Source: Acridotheres tristis (lineage: Eukaryota > Chordata > Aves > Passeriformes > Sturnidae). From it: DNA of 64,000 nucleotides. A program made the translations under genes and the position numbers. Of the stretch, positions 54,920-64,000 are shown one piece after another. The notes under the pieces are model-generated. The model saw only the letters and a list, made by a program, of their open reading frames with translations, was not told the DNA's origin and ran no database searches. Within the stretch, counting starts at the first letter, position 1. The number at the start of each line of letters is the position of its first letter. The DNA lies in contig CM072919.1 in assembly GCA_037013685.1 (NCBI GenBank), positions 4,385,152 to 4,449,151 of the forward strand. The letters run 5' to 3'.

Positions 54920-55077
54920 ACCTATGCTGCCAGTCCCTTCTCTGACCCCATCCAGCTGGACAACCCTGACCCCCAGCCCATCATCGATGGTGAGGAGGGG
55001 CTCATCTGGGTCATCGGGCCCGTCCTGGCCGTGGTCTTCATCATCTGCATCGTCATCGCCATCCTGCTCTACAAAAA
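54920..55077 (+). CDS. PTPRS: PTPRS exon: ectodomain end and transmembrane helix
   Basis: 158 nt, phase 0 in and phase 2 out; acceptor CTTCCAG, donor AAAAA|GTAAGA. Codes [27 protein letters not shown] and then the 24-residue membrane helix [20 protein letters not shown] + ILLY (55001-55072), followed by Lys. The helix is identical to mammalian sigma. The end AA is completed to Asn by C of either the 12-nt exon or the exon at 57508. Confidence 0.97.
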
Positions 55078-55762
55078 GTAAGAGCTGCTCACTGCCCACA
55101 CCTGAGGAGGTTCTGAGTGTCCCCAGGGCTCCCCCAAGGGAATTTCTGTCCTGCTCAGCTGAGGGCACTGGGGAGAGGAGCCCTGAGGCACAAATGCTGG
55201 AATGGGAGAGTGCCCAGCACAGCAGGGATTTGCTGCTGCAGATTCTGCCCCGTGGCACTGCCAGGAAAGCTGCTCTGGGCCCTGTGTGCAGTGAGGGTGT
55301 CAGGACTCCAGCCTGGCTGCTCACAGCCTCAGGCACCCCTTTCCACGCTCCCTGTGCCTGTGGGCACTGAGGGGAGGCAGGGAAGGCACCTCTGAGCTCT
55401 GGGCACACCCCTGAGCACACACAGGGCAAGGGAAGGGGACAGGAGGGCAAGCAGGGGCTGAGCAAAGTAAATAAAGGTGGCAATGGCCAGCAGAGGTGTC
55501 CTTAGCTGGGACAGCTCTTTCCCAGGGTGGGGGGAGCTCTCCTAGCCCTGCTCCATCTTTCACCTGCACAGGTGTGTTCCCTTATGCCCAGGAGTGTGGC
55601 TTCTAGGGTCCTGCTTGGTGTCCCTCTGGCTGGGGGATGTTTGCTGGTCCCATCTCTGCTGCCAGGGTTAGAGCTGAGCAAATGCTTCCCCCTCCCTCTG
55701 CAAGTCCTTTCTAACCTGAACATTTGTCTTGTCTTCTCTCCACTTACTGCTTTCCTGGACAG
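55078..55762 (+). other. PTPRS: Intron between TM exon and 12-nt exon
   Basis: 685 nt with no repeat or exon. The stretch before the acceptor (CTTACTGCTTTCCTGGACAG) carries TGC near the 3' splice site, as often seen at neural micro-exons. Confidence 0.85.
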
Positions 55763-55774
55763 CAAACCAGACAG
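55763..55774 (+). CDS. PTPRS: PTPRS juxtamembrane mini-exon (12 nt)
   Basis: CAAACCAGACAG between CTGGACAG and GTAAGA, phase 2 at both ends. Included, the juxtamembrane reads [14 protein letters not shown]; skipped, YKNKRKDSEP, because both this exon and the next start with CAAAC. Both forms agree with known sigma isoforms. It probably corresponds to one of the juxtamembrane mini-exons reported for LAR-family genes; I do not assign its letter. Confidence 0.93.
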
Positions 55775-57507
55775 GTAAGAGCACCAGATTTGCCATTTAT
55801 TCAGGTCCTTGCTTGCTGTGTGATAAGCAGTGTTTGCTGTGTGGTGTTGGGACTTTGTTGGTGCAGTTCCCACCTCGAGATCTGTCCTTACAGAAACCCT
55901 ATGTCAGACTAGCTGGGACCATGTTTGAATTGGGGCAGAAAAAGCAAAGCAAGCCCAGTTTTCTCCTGTTTGTCCATTCCTAAATAAAACAGCCCTTTCT
56001 CAGGCTGAGCAGCAGTGACAGTAAATGGCTCATAAAGTGTTGGGCTAATGGAGCAGAGGAACTCTCGTTTGTGTGGCAGGCAGAGGTGAAAGTGGGTTTT
56101 TCTGCATGTCTGGCTGCTCCACACAGCTCTCCCTGAGCCCCTGGCACGCTGCGAGCAGGATTGTCCCCAGCTGAACTGTCCCTGTCCCATGGCACAAGCT
56201 GCTCTTGCCCCTCAGCCAAGGGCTTCTGACAGAGGCTGTTTATGACTGCAGAAATGAGACTTTTCCCCAACCATTTCCAAGACTGGAAGAGCTTCCACTG
56301 GAAGAAGCTGATGGGTTCAGTCCATGGACTGTTAACGGCAGTTTCGGAACTGCGGCAGAAATAAACTGCTCCCAAAAACTGCAAAGTGGTGTCATTCCAA
56401 AACGCTGCCCCATGCAGTGCTGGCAGGGCTCAGGCCACTTCTTCTGGCTATTAATGACATCAAGAGACAGCTAAAAATGTCCTGAATAACCTCCTCTCTG
56501 CCTAAGTAATTGCCATTGCTGCTGCAGGCAAATTACTGGAGGTTTCTGTGCACCCTAAGCAGGAGAGGTGAGGAGCTGCAGAGCCCCTGGCTGGAAGGGA
56601 AGGGCTGGAAGGGCTGGACCCCCTTCCCAAGCCTCGGGCTGGGGGCCCCATTCTCTGCTCTCTGCAGAAGTTCAGCTCCCAGCAGCTCATCACTGTTTCT
56701 TTGCAAGGAGTTATCACATCTTTAGGTCAGCACCGAGCTTTGCTTCTAAATTCTCTTCAAGGAGAATGAGCCAGGTCAGCAAAGACTTTTTCAACTGCCT
56801 AAGCTAAGCTAACCCATTTGGAGGAAATGTATGAGGAAGCAGTTCCATGTGCAGCTCAGCTGGCAGGTTGGAGCAGGCTCTGGCTCTTGGCAGGGAGAGG
56901 TGGATCTCAGCAGGCACAGCTGTGCTGGGAGAGGATGTGTCTGCACTGTTTGTTGAACCCAGATTTTTAGGGTTCTGCAGTTCAAAAAAGACTGAAAACT
57001 GCTGCTCTGACTTCTCTGTCTGCAGCAGGGCAGCTCCTGAACAAGCCAACAGCAATATCAGAGCTCGACATCCAAGGTCACAGCCAGGAGAGTCTGTACT
57101 TTTCCAAATGATTCTGCTGGCTCTGGTTCTCTCAGGCTGGAAATGGCTTGGCCAGAGTTGGAACATTTTTGCTCTGCAGAGTTCAGGGGAGGCTGCTCTG
57201 AGCAGGGAGGGTGAGGTGTGAGTTCCCAGCACCTCAGCTGCTCCTGGCTGCTGGGGGAAGGGGAGAACTTCCAGACTTAGCTGAAAGCTGCTGAGGGGCT
57301 CCCAGGCCATTGTCAACCCCTAAAACATTGCACTGGCAAGCCTTCCAAACCTCACCCCTTTTGTGATGTGTTTTATGTACTTACACCTTTGATTTTCTCT
57401 GGGAGCTTTGCTCCTGCCTGAACACGAGTAGCTGAGATCACAAGGCCCAGAATTAAGCTGCTTTTTCTTTCTGGTCTCTTTTGTTTCTTTTTGGGGTTGT
57501 TATGAAG
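55775..57507 (+). other. PTPRS: Intron between 12-nt exon and juxtamembrane exon
   Basis: 1.7 kb, no array, mobile element or exon recognised. Confidence 0.8.
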
Positions 57508-57620
57508 CAAACGGAAAGATTCAGAGCCACGGACCAAGTGCCTCCTGAACAACGCTGAAATCGCCCCCCACCACCCCAAGGACCCCGTGGAGATGAGGAG
57601 AATCAACTTCCAGACTCCAG
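57508..57620 (+). CDS. PTPRS: PTPRS exon: juxtamembrane segment
   Basis: 113 nt, phase 2 in and phase 1 out; acceptor TATGAAG (weak, purine before AG), donor CCAG|GTAAGC. Codes [20 protein letters not shown] and [17 protein letters not shown], next to identical with mammalian sigma. It is the cytoplasmic stretch between membrane and the D1 wedge. The exon can join the 48-nt exon (Asp-Ser-Gly...) or skip to the exon at 63185. Confidence 0.96.
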
Positions 57621-59805
57621 GTAAGCAGCTGCTGAGCAGCCTGTCTGCTGGGAGGGCAGGAGGGGAGCACCTGCCCCTTCCCTGAGCCCTTCCTGCCTGC
57701 CTGCAGCTGCCAAGGCACCTCCTGGACACCCAGTGCTACCCCTGGGCACGCCTAAGGAACCCCAGCCTTGTCTGTGCTGAGTGCCAGTGCTCCAAGGAGC
57801 CTTTGCTGGGACCCTCAAGGACCTTGCCCAGGCTGTGCCCAGTGCTGGCAAGGCAGAAGAAAGCTTTTCCTGGATTTCCAGATAAATTGGTGCCTTCTGG
57901 GCTGAGCTGCAAGCACCAGGCACACCAGAGCACCAGCTGGGAGCTCCTGGGTGGGGAGATGGAGCATGGCAGTGCCCAGCACCCCCAGTGCTCCAGCCAC
58001 AGCTGGAACTGGAACCTTCTGGTGCCAAACCACTCCTGCTGGGAGCCAGGCCTGCCCCTGGGCTGTGCAAGGAGGAAGGAGCTGCTTGCTTGGTGTGGGT
58101 GAGGCAGCATCTCCTGGCTTGGTGCAGATGCTGCCAAGGAATCCCAGACTGGTTTGGGTTGGGAGCACCTTAAATCCCCCTCAGTTCCACCCCCTGCCGT
58201 GGGCAGGGCACCTTCCACTGTCCCAGGCTGCTCCAAGCTTTGCCCAGCCTGGCCCTGCAGCACTCTGTGCCCTCCCTGCCCCTGCACACACGTGTCCCCA
58301 TGTCCATGCATGTCCCAGCTGCACCTCTGAGCCACCACTGGCACGTCCTCACACACAGGGACCCGTGGCCACGCTGACCCAGTGCCCGTCCACGCCTCTG
58401 CCTCCAAGTTCCTGGTGCTCGAGGATTTGGAAGGGAATTTATTTGTGCTTTTTGGGGGCTGGCTGTTGTTTTCAGTTTGTTTGTATTTTTTTTTGTTTTG
58501 GTTTTTTTTTTTTTTTTTTTTGCTGTTTGTGCTCGTTAGTAATGTTTCTGTAGCTCCTGTTTCCCCCTTCCCATCCCAGTCCTGTCCTTAGCGTTGTTTC
58601 CTTAGGGTGGGGCTGGCAGTAGGGACCAGGGATTTGTAGGGAAGCACAAAGGCAGAGCTGAGCTGAGGGGATCTTATCAAAATGAGCTGGGAATCACTCA
58701 CTGGGATCAGCCCAGGCCCAGGAGATGCTCAGCTGAGGGATGGCAGCAGGTTCACTCCAGGGACAGCAGTCCAGCACAGGTAGGTCCCTAAATGAGCTGC
58801 CAGTGCTGCTCTTGCAGGAGAATCTGAAGGTGTTGGAGGTGCTTGGAGTGCTCCCAGCTGCAGTTTGTCCTTGGCTGGGCTCTTCCTTCAGCACCATTCC
58901 ACTCGGGGGTGCTCTGGGTGAAGTGGAAGACCCAAGAGAAGGAGCTGCACTCCCTCAGATGAAAAGACTGTGCAAGATAAAAATAAAAGGTTGTGGCCTT
59001 CCAGCTTGGTCTCGGTGCCAAGGAGCAGCTGGAAGTGCTGGTTCCTGTGTTTCCCACAGGACTGCAGAGTCAGCTGAGGGTGCTCCCATCAGGAATGGGA
59101 TCCGTGGAGGATCCAGCCAGGCTTCTGCTCACCCCACTGCTCTGGTCCTGCTCTGCCTCTGGCTCTGAGAGGTTTCTGAAGGGTAGCTGAGACATCAAAA
59201 CCTGCATTAAGGCTCTGCAGATCCCAAAAGACACTGCCTGTGTCCAGCCTGGCTTTAGGAGATGCTGCCCTTCCCTTTCCAAGTTTATGTGGCCAGAGTT
59301 GACCTACCTGGTGTTACTCTGCTCTGTAATTTGTGAAGCACTAAAAGCTTCAAAGGGTTTGGGGGAGTTGATCACCTGCCTCCCACAGAATTTTGGAAAC
59401 ATTGAGTGAAAATTGAAAAGGATGGAAAAATGAGCTTGGAGTGTGTTGGTGGTGATGGAGAGGTTGTGGTGCAGTTTGCAGGGGAAGAGTCCACAGGTGC
59501 TCTCTGAGTTAAAGGCATTTAAATTCAATATATTGAATTTACAATAGGGGCCTGTAGGCTCTTCTCCAGACAGGTGACCTCGTGTAGAATCTCCATCGTG
59601 TTCCCAGCAGAGGAGGGACATGGGAATGGGAATGTGCAGCTCAGAGAGGGGAAAAGCATAGCACATCTTAGATATCCTAATCAGCACAAAAAATACCTTT
59701 CTTTTCCTCTTTAGATTTATGTTGGTTTTTAATTTTTTTTTTATTAGCATGAAATTTTTACAAAAGTGTATCTTTTATTTATTTATTTTTTACTGTTTTC
59801 TGCAG
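57621..59805 (+). other. PTPRS: Intron between juxtamembrane exon and 48-nt exon
   Basis: 2.2 kb. It holds a minus-strand CR1 fragment (58140-58262) and a T run (58501-58521). Otherwise single-copy in appearance. Confidence 0.85.
58140..58262 (-). mobile_element. CR1 LINE 3' fragment, minus strand
   Basis: Reads 'actggtttgggttgggagca', 'ccttaaatccccctcagttc', 'ccttccactgtcccaggctg' and 'cccagcctggccctgcag' on +, the complement of the CR1 tail. Confidence 0.85.
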
Positions 59806-59853
59806 ATTCTGGTCTGAGCAGCCCTCTCAGTGACCCTGAGTTTGACTTGGAAA
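59806..59853 (+). CDS. PTPRS: PTPRS optional 48-nt juxtamembrane exon
   Basis: 48 nt, phase 1 to phase 1; acceptor TTTCTGCAG, donor GGAAA|GTTAGT. Codes D-S-G-L-S-S-P-L-S-D-P-E-F-D-L-E and the first base of Ser. It aligns with the human stretch DSGLRSPLREPGFHFE, with the two halves diverged. The donor GTTAGT is weak, and phase symmetry allows skipping ([11 protein letters not shown] style joining). Ser-rich and acidic, so it could hold phosphorylation sites; that is inference. Confidence 0.92.
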
Positions 59854-60296
59854 GTTAGTTCCTGTGTGTTTTTGTTCCTGTTGGTTTCATTTTTCCCCCC
59901 ATTATTATTTTCCTCTTCTGCCACTTTCCTTTCCTTTCCTTTGTTCCCTTCCTGTTACTATATTTTGATTTTTCTGCCGAATTCTCCGTGTTCCTGCGGT
60001 GTTTGCCCATCTCATCCCTTTTTCTGTGCCATCTGTTTTGTCTGAACTGCGCTTCCAGTTTTACAGTTTCCTGTTAGGGACCTTTGGGGGACCCGGGGGC
60101 AGCTCAGATCCCGGGGGGAGCAGCCCTGGCTGTCCCCAGGAGCATCCGGTGCTTTTTTTTTTTTTTTCCCCCCACCCTGTGGAATTTGTCCCGTCGCTGG
60201 TGTCGCCTCAGCGTCCTCAGTGTCCCCTGTGCTGTCACACGGTGACATCGTGCCCTGATGTCACTGCGGGTCGCGCTTTGGTGTTTGCGACGCATT

Positions 60297-60322
60297 AAAA
60301 AAAAAAAAAAAAAAAAAAAAAA
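60297..60322 (+). repeat. Poly-A tract
   Basis: A26 after CGCATT. There is no retrogene-like sequence upstream that I can recognise, so it is called a simple repeat. Confidence 0.8.
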
Positions 60323-62635
60323 GGAGAAAACGGAGCTGCAGCTGCTGCTGCCCCTATGGGAGAGGCACCCAGGGACCTCTCCATCCCCGTTCCTGCTGCT
60401 CGGCAGGAATTTCCAGGAGCACAAAGAGCAGGGGCCAGCCCAGGATTTCACAGCAGTGCCTCCAGCCACGCTGCTTTTGCAGGATAAATGGGCTCTGGCC
60501 CGCGGAGCAGATGTTGGGGTGACGTTTCTGGCGGGTGCACACAGAGTCAAGTCTTTTGTGATAAGATTAGAGAGATTCAAGTGATTGAAATGTTAGATGA
60601 GACTGGCTCGAAAAGATTTCATCCCATTAGGAGCCAAGATCCCAGCCTTGCTGGGTGGTTTGGGCTTGGATTTTATTTTTTTTTTCTAATACTGGGCAGG
60701 GAAGGATGTGAGGTTTCAGCTGACAAATGTGAAGAGTCACAGATGCTGCTTGTGCTCGGAGATGTGAGGGCTGGGATATTTCCCTGAATAATTTAATCCA
60801 AATATCGGTCTCTTTGATATGGAATATGTCACAATTGTCCCCTCAACCCCCCTCATTGTAACAGAGGGGTTGTGGGTATTTTCCTGGCTGAACTCAGCCT
60901 TTCATGCCCCAAAATGAGTTTCTGAATTAAAGGAGAGAAGAGCAGCTGAGCCGAGGCAATGCCACTCCTGCCTCACTCCACAGCCAACTCCTGGATCCCA
61001 CTGCAAACCCCTGCACTTGGCATTTTGACCAGGGAAGTGTTTATTGCTGCAGAGGTTCTTTAATTCCAAAGAGCCCTAGAAATCAATCCCACGAGGAGTT
61101 TCTGTCCTTAACAGCAGCAGAACAAGGCGAGTTCTCATGTGCTCCCAGGCAGGTTCTGTGCAGGGAGGGCTGGAGGATGAGCCCCAGCCACACTCTGGGA
61201 TTTTCCTGGAGCTTTTATGAAGGAAACTCGTGAAATTCCTTCAAGGGGAATGTGACTCCTCATCCCAGCTTGGCACACTGGTCAGAGGTTGTCACACGTG
61301 TTGACTTCTGAGCCCAGGACAATCTGGGGTTTCTCTTGCTTGTTATTCCTGGGGTTGCAGATTTTTTTTATTTTCTCCTTTTAACCTACATGTCCATCGA
61401 GTGTTGGTGATGTTAAACTGGTTTGGTCTGGTCTGGAGCATCTCAGCCAGGGTGGCCTCCCCATCCCACTCTGAGAGAGGACCAGCTCCTCCCAACACCC
61501 CAGTGCTGGTGCAGGGCAGCTCCCTCCATCCAGGTGGAGAAATAATCCTCCAGGTGAGATGGGACAGGACAACAAGAGACTAAGTGGGAGTTTTTTCTCC
61601 ATGAGCTGAGAGAAGTTTCCTGCCCTGATCCCAGCAGGCTGGAATGGAGCCCCCAGGATAGTTCAGGGTTATTTTTGTGAGGGGTTTTTTTTTTGTGTAT
61701 TTCCCCTCTTCTATTTTCAGCCATATTTCCTTGTGCTGAAAATAGATGTGTGGTGAGCTTAGGAGACACCTGTGCAGGTATGGCAGGCTCATCCCGTGCC
61801 CAGGCCTGGGGGAAGCAGCACCTCTCCCAAATCACTGTAAAACTGAGGATGTCATGCTTGCTTTGCCATCTCTGTGCTGAGTTTTCAGAGTATCTGACCA
61901 TGCTGCTGCCACGCCGCTGCTTTGTCACCCACCAACACCCACGGGGCTCGAAATTCTCCCTGGCTTCCATCTCTTCTCCACTCCTGTCCTTCTCATCAGG
62001 GGCACTGCCCAGGGCTTCTCAGAATGCTGCTCTCCAGGCCTCTGGAAGGCTGGCAGACAGCCTGGGAAGCCTTTGGAAAAACACAATCCGATGCAGATGA
62101 GCAAAGCACGGAGCGCTTTTCTCCTGGGTTTGTAGCTGAGGGGCTGTGGCCAGGGAAGGGTCCCTGCTCTTCCCAGAGCTCCAGCTGCCCCTTTCAGAGC
62201 AGGATGTGCAAATCCCAGGCTGAGAACTGAGTCAGCCGTGGCTGCTCGCCCCGATGGCGAGTCTGGACCAGTCTGACCCAGTGGGACCTCCCAGTACGGC
62301 TGCAGTGAGTTCCCTGGCAGCTCTGGCTGCCTCAGCAGCAGCAGCACACCAAAGTGCTGGGGGGGATTGCAGCTGAACCAGCTCAGGGGCAGCAGGCCCT
62401 GCAGCAGATTGAGGAGCATCTCCATCCCAAAAAGTGACAACATCCCCAGCAGAGCCTGGCGGGGCTGGTACAGCCCGAGCCACCCCGGGGCTGTGCTCTG
62501 GGAGCAACATCCCCACCAGCCATGGCAGGGAACAGGAGCCACTTGGGTGCTCCCAGGCCCGGGAATGGTGGAGGTCAGAGCTCAGTGCCCGTGAGCAAAC
62601 CAAGAACCTCCAGAGCTGCTGTGTAAAGCACAACC

Positions 62636-62700
62636 CAGAGAATCCCTGAGGTCGGAAAAGACCTTAAAGATCACCAAGTGCAGTTCCTGAAAAGCCTCCC
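62636..62700 (-). mobile_element. Short CR1 LINE 3' remnant, minus strand
   Basis: 'agagaatccctgaggtcgga', 'aaagaccttaaagatcacca' and 'agtgcagttcctg' are the complement of the CR1 3' end. About 65 bp. Confidence 0.75.
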
Positions 62701-63184
62701 CTGCTTCCCCCCATCTGCATATTCCCATCTCTGCCCACATCTCCATGGCTGGCTGGTCCTGCCCCTGCCCCCCTTTGTGTTGGAGCTGTTCCTGATCCTG
62801 GTGGGGCTGTGCCATTTGCTGCGTAGGTTCCTCTGGCAGCGTTTGCTCATTCCAAGTCCACTTTGGAATCGCTAACACGCATCTGCTCTTCGGATTTTCC
62901 TTTTTGTTTTGCTCTGATTCCCACATTGAAAATGGGGCCATCACGGGAACACTCTCATTTTACTGTTTTTTTTTTTTTTTATTTCCTTGATTTTTATTTT
63001 TTTTACTTCCAAGGACACAATTTCGAGCCCTGAATTCTTCTCTTCTAACCTCCCTACTTTCATTGCAGATCTTACATTGTAATTTATTTTCTTTTCTTGT
63101 TCCTTCTTTCTTATAAAATGCGCAACGGTTGTGAATTTTAGTTATTATTAAATGAGATTCTTTTCCTGCTGTCTTGTCTTTTAG

Positions 63185-63282
63185 GTATGCTCAGCCACCC
63201 ACCCATCCCTGTTTCCGAGCTGGCTGAACACACAGAGCATCTCAAAGCTAATGATAACCTGAAATTATCCCAAGAGTATGAG
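63185..63282 (+). CDS. PTPRS: PTPRS exon: start of the D1 wedge
   Basis: 98 nt, phase 1 in and phase 0 out; acceptor TCTTTTAG, donor TATGAG|GTATGA. Codes [20 protein letters not shown], then [13 protein letters not shown]. This is the helical wedge just before phosphatase domain D1; in the family the next exon continues S-I-D-P-G-Q-Q. It is the last exon in the window. Confidence 0.96.
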
Positions 63283-63529
63283 GTATGAGCAAGAGTGAGT
63301 GCTGTGCATGGGTTACAGAGACAGGAATTAGGGAATTAAGACAGACCTTCATCCAAATGAACAGCTTTGTTTTAAAGATCTGCTTAGCTGAAATCTAAAA
63401 GCTATTTATATATTGGAAATTAAGAACTTGCTGAACGCTTTGCTGGGTTCAATTCTTGCTCATCAAAAGAAGGAGGTTGGTCCTTGAGCTGCAGAGGCTG
63501 AGTTCCCTCAGAGGAGAGGATGCAGTCCT

Positions 63530-63608
63530 GGGATGGGATGGGATGGGATGGGATGGGATGGGATGGGATGGGATGGGATGGGATGGGATGGGATGGGATG
63601 GGATGGGA
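63530..63608 (+). repeat. GGGAT pentamer array, 15.8 copies
   Basis: Perfect (GGGAT)15 plus GGGA. On the + strand this is a run of GGG with 2-nt AT loops, a near-ideal G-quadruplex sequence, and the same strand as the PTPRS transcript. Confidence 0.97.
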
Positions 63609-63825
63609 GCTGTCCCTGGGGTACCCATGTCTGGACACAGAGCAGACCAAGGGAAGGACTGTGACACCCAGTTTATAGAGCTGGGCTTGAGTGAGATGGG
63701 CAGGGAGTCCAGAGCTGGTGCCATCAGCAGCCTCGGAGCTAAAGAAGGGGAAACAGGAAGATTTGTGCTTCCTTGTCACGTCTGAGGGGTTTGTGCACAT
63801 TTTCCCTGCCCTGGTGGTGTTTGGT

Positions 63826-63992
63826 TACCCAATCCCAGACTGGTCTGGGTTGGAGGGACCCTAAATCCCCTCCAGTGCCACCCCTGCCATGACAGGGACA
63901 TCTCCCACTGTCCCAGGCTGCTCCAAACCCCAATGTCCAGCCTGGCCTTGGGCACTGACAGGGATCCAGGGGCAGCCACAGCAAATCTGGGC
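63826..63992 (-). mobile_element. CR1 LINE 3' fragment, minus strand
   Basis: 'cagactggtctgggttggag', 'ggacatctcccactgtccca', 'ccccaatgtccagcctggcc' and 'ccaggggcagccacagc' on +, the complement of the CR1 3' region. Confidence 0.85.
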
Positions 63993-64000
63993 CAGGCCAG

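Larger units (their letters stand above)
59854..63184 (+). other. PTPRS: Intron between the 48-nt exon and the wedge exon
   Basis: 3.3 kb. An A26 tract (60297-60322) and a minus-strand CR1 remnant (62636-62700) are the only repeats noticed; T-rich sequence (62960-63010) precedes the acceptor TCTTTTAG. No exon found. Confidence 0.82.
1..64000 (+). other. PTPRS: PTPRS gene body (internal part), 23 exons
   Basis: One gene spans the window. Twenty-three exons on the + strand have splice sites at each boundary and join into one frame of about 1,265 codons coding Ig2 (from its start), Ig3, FN1-FN9, a transmembrane helix and the juxtamembrane segment. Sigma is chosen over its paralogues PTPRD and PTPRF because several stretches match sigma specifically, such as the juxtamembrane [18 protein letters not shown] and the Ig2 opening [15 protein letters not shown]. 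Family knowledge: single-pass receptor phosphatase on axons and synapses that binds heparan/chondroitin sulfate proteoglycans, Slitrks, IL1RAPL1 and TrkC. Ig1 and the two phosphatase domains are outside the window, so catalytic residues cannot be checked here. Confidence 0.96.
63283..64000 (+). other. PTPRS: Intron after the wedge exon (partial)
   Basis: Contains a GGGAT array (63530-63608) and a minus-strand CR1 fragment (63826-63992). No exon; D1 coding sequence must lie beyond the window. Confidence 0.85.

Noticed and set aside
60297..60322. Poly-A tail of a retrocopied gene
   Set aside because: No coding or known SINE/LINE body precedes it and no target duplication was found; other A/T runs are common in these introns.
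1..64000. Prokaryotic-type features (operons, CRISPR, tRNA/rRNA genes, phage modules)
   Set aside because: Gene structure, splice sites, CR1 and LTR elements are vertebrate. The direct repeats are contiguous minisatellites without spacers, and no tRNA or rRNA sequence was recognised.

Overview
The window is a 64 kb stretch of a bird genome lying inside one large gene on the + strand: PTPRS (receptor-type protein tyrosine phosphatase sigma, LAR family; CRYP-alpha in chicken). The bird assignment rests on many 3' fragments of CR1 LINEs, avian-type LTR elements, and the GC-rich, minisatellite-rich composition typical of avian microchromosomes. A passerine is plausible but not proven. I found 23 exons, 3,797 coding nt (about 1,265 codons). 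They form one continuous reading frame that starts in phase 1 inside the second Ig domain and ends in phase 0 in the cytoplasmic segment just before phosphatase domain D1. The signal peptide, Ig1 and both phosphatase domains lie outside the window.

Layout. 1-3691: 5' flanking intron with an ERV LTR and two CR1 fragments. 3692-14098: Ig2, split by a two-part mini-exon (9 nt at 7433 and 18 nt at 11561, together 'meA'). 16628: 12-nt mini-exon 'meB' between Ig2 and Ig3, followed by a 10 kb intron. 26661-26930: Ig3. 29375-32009: fibronectin type III repeats FN1-FN3. 32061-34985: a defective antisense endogenous retrovirus. 40869-51011: FN4-FN7, including the 27-nt mini-exon 'meC' at 46091. 51675-53043: FN8-FN9 with one GC-AG intron and a basic processing site. 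54920-55077: end of the ectodomain and transmembrane helix. 55763-63282: juxtamembrane exons, including 12-nt and 48-nt phase-symmetric exons. 63283-64000: intron.

The protein is an axonal and synaptic adhesion receptor. Ig domains bind heparan/chondroitin sulfate and synaptic organisers; meA and meB control partner choice; FN4-FN7 can be skipped as a block; and the ectodomain is cleaved by a convertase. Every optional segment seen here is flanked by introns of equal phase, so each can be included or skipped without breaking the frame.

The introns hold most of the oddities: nine tandem arrays (9, 14, 37, 39, 40, ~42, 48, 59 and ~165 bp units) plus a GGGAT pentamer array, four LTR insertions with recognisable target-site duplications (all antisense to the gene), and 12 CR1 fragments. 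Several arrays and three LTR insertions begin within about 15-140 nt downstream of a 5' splice site. I see no bacterial, phage, CRISPR or other foreign system, and no second gene.
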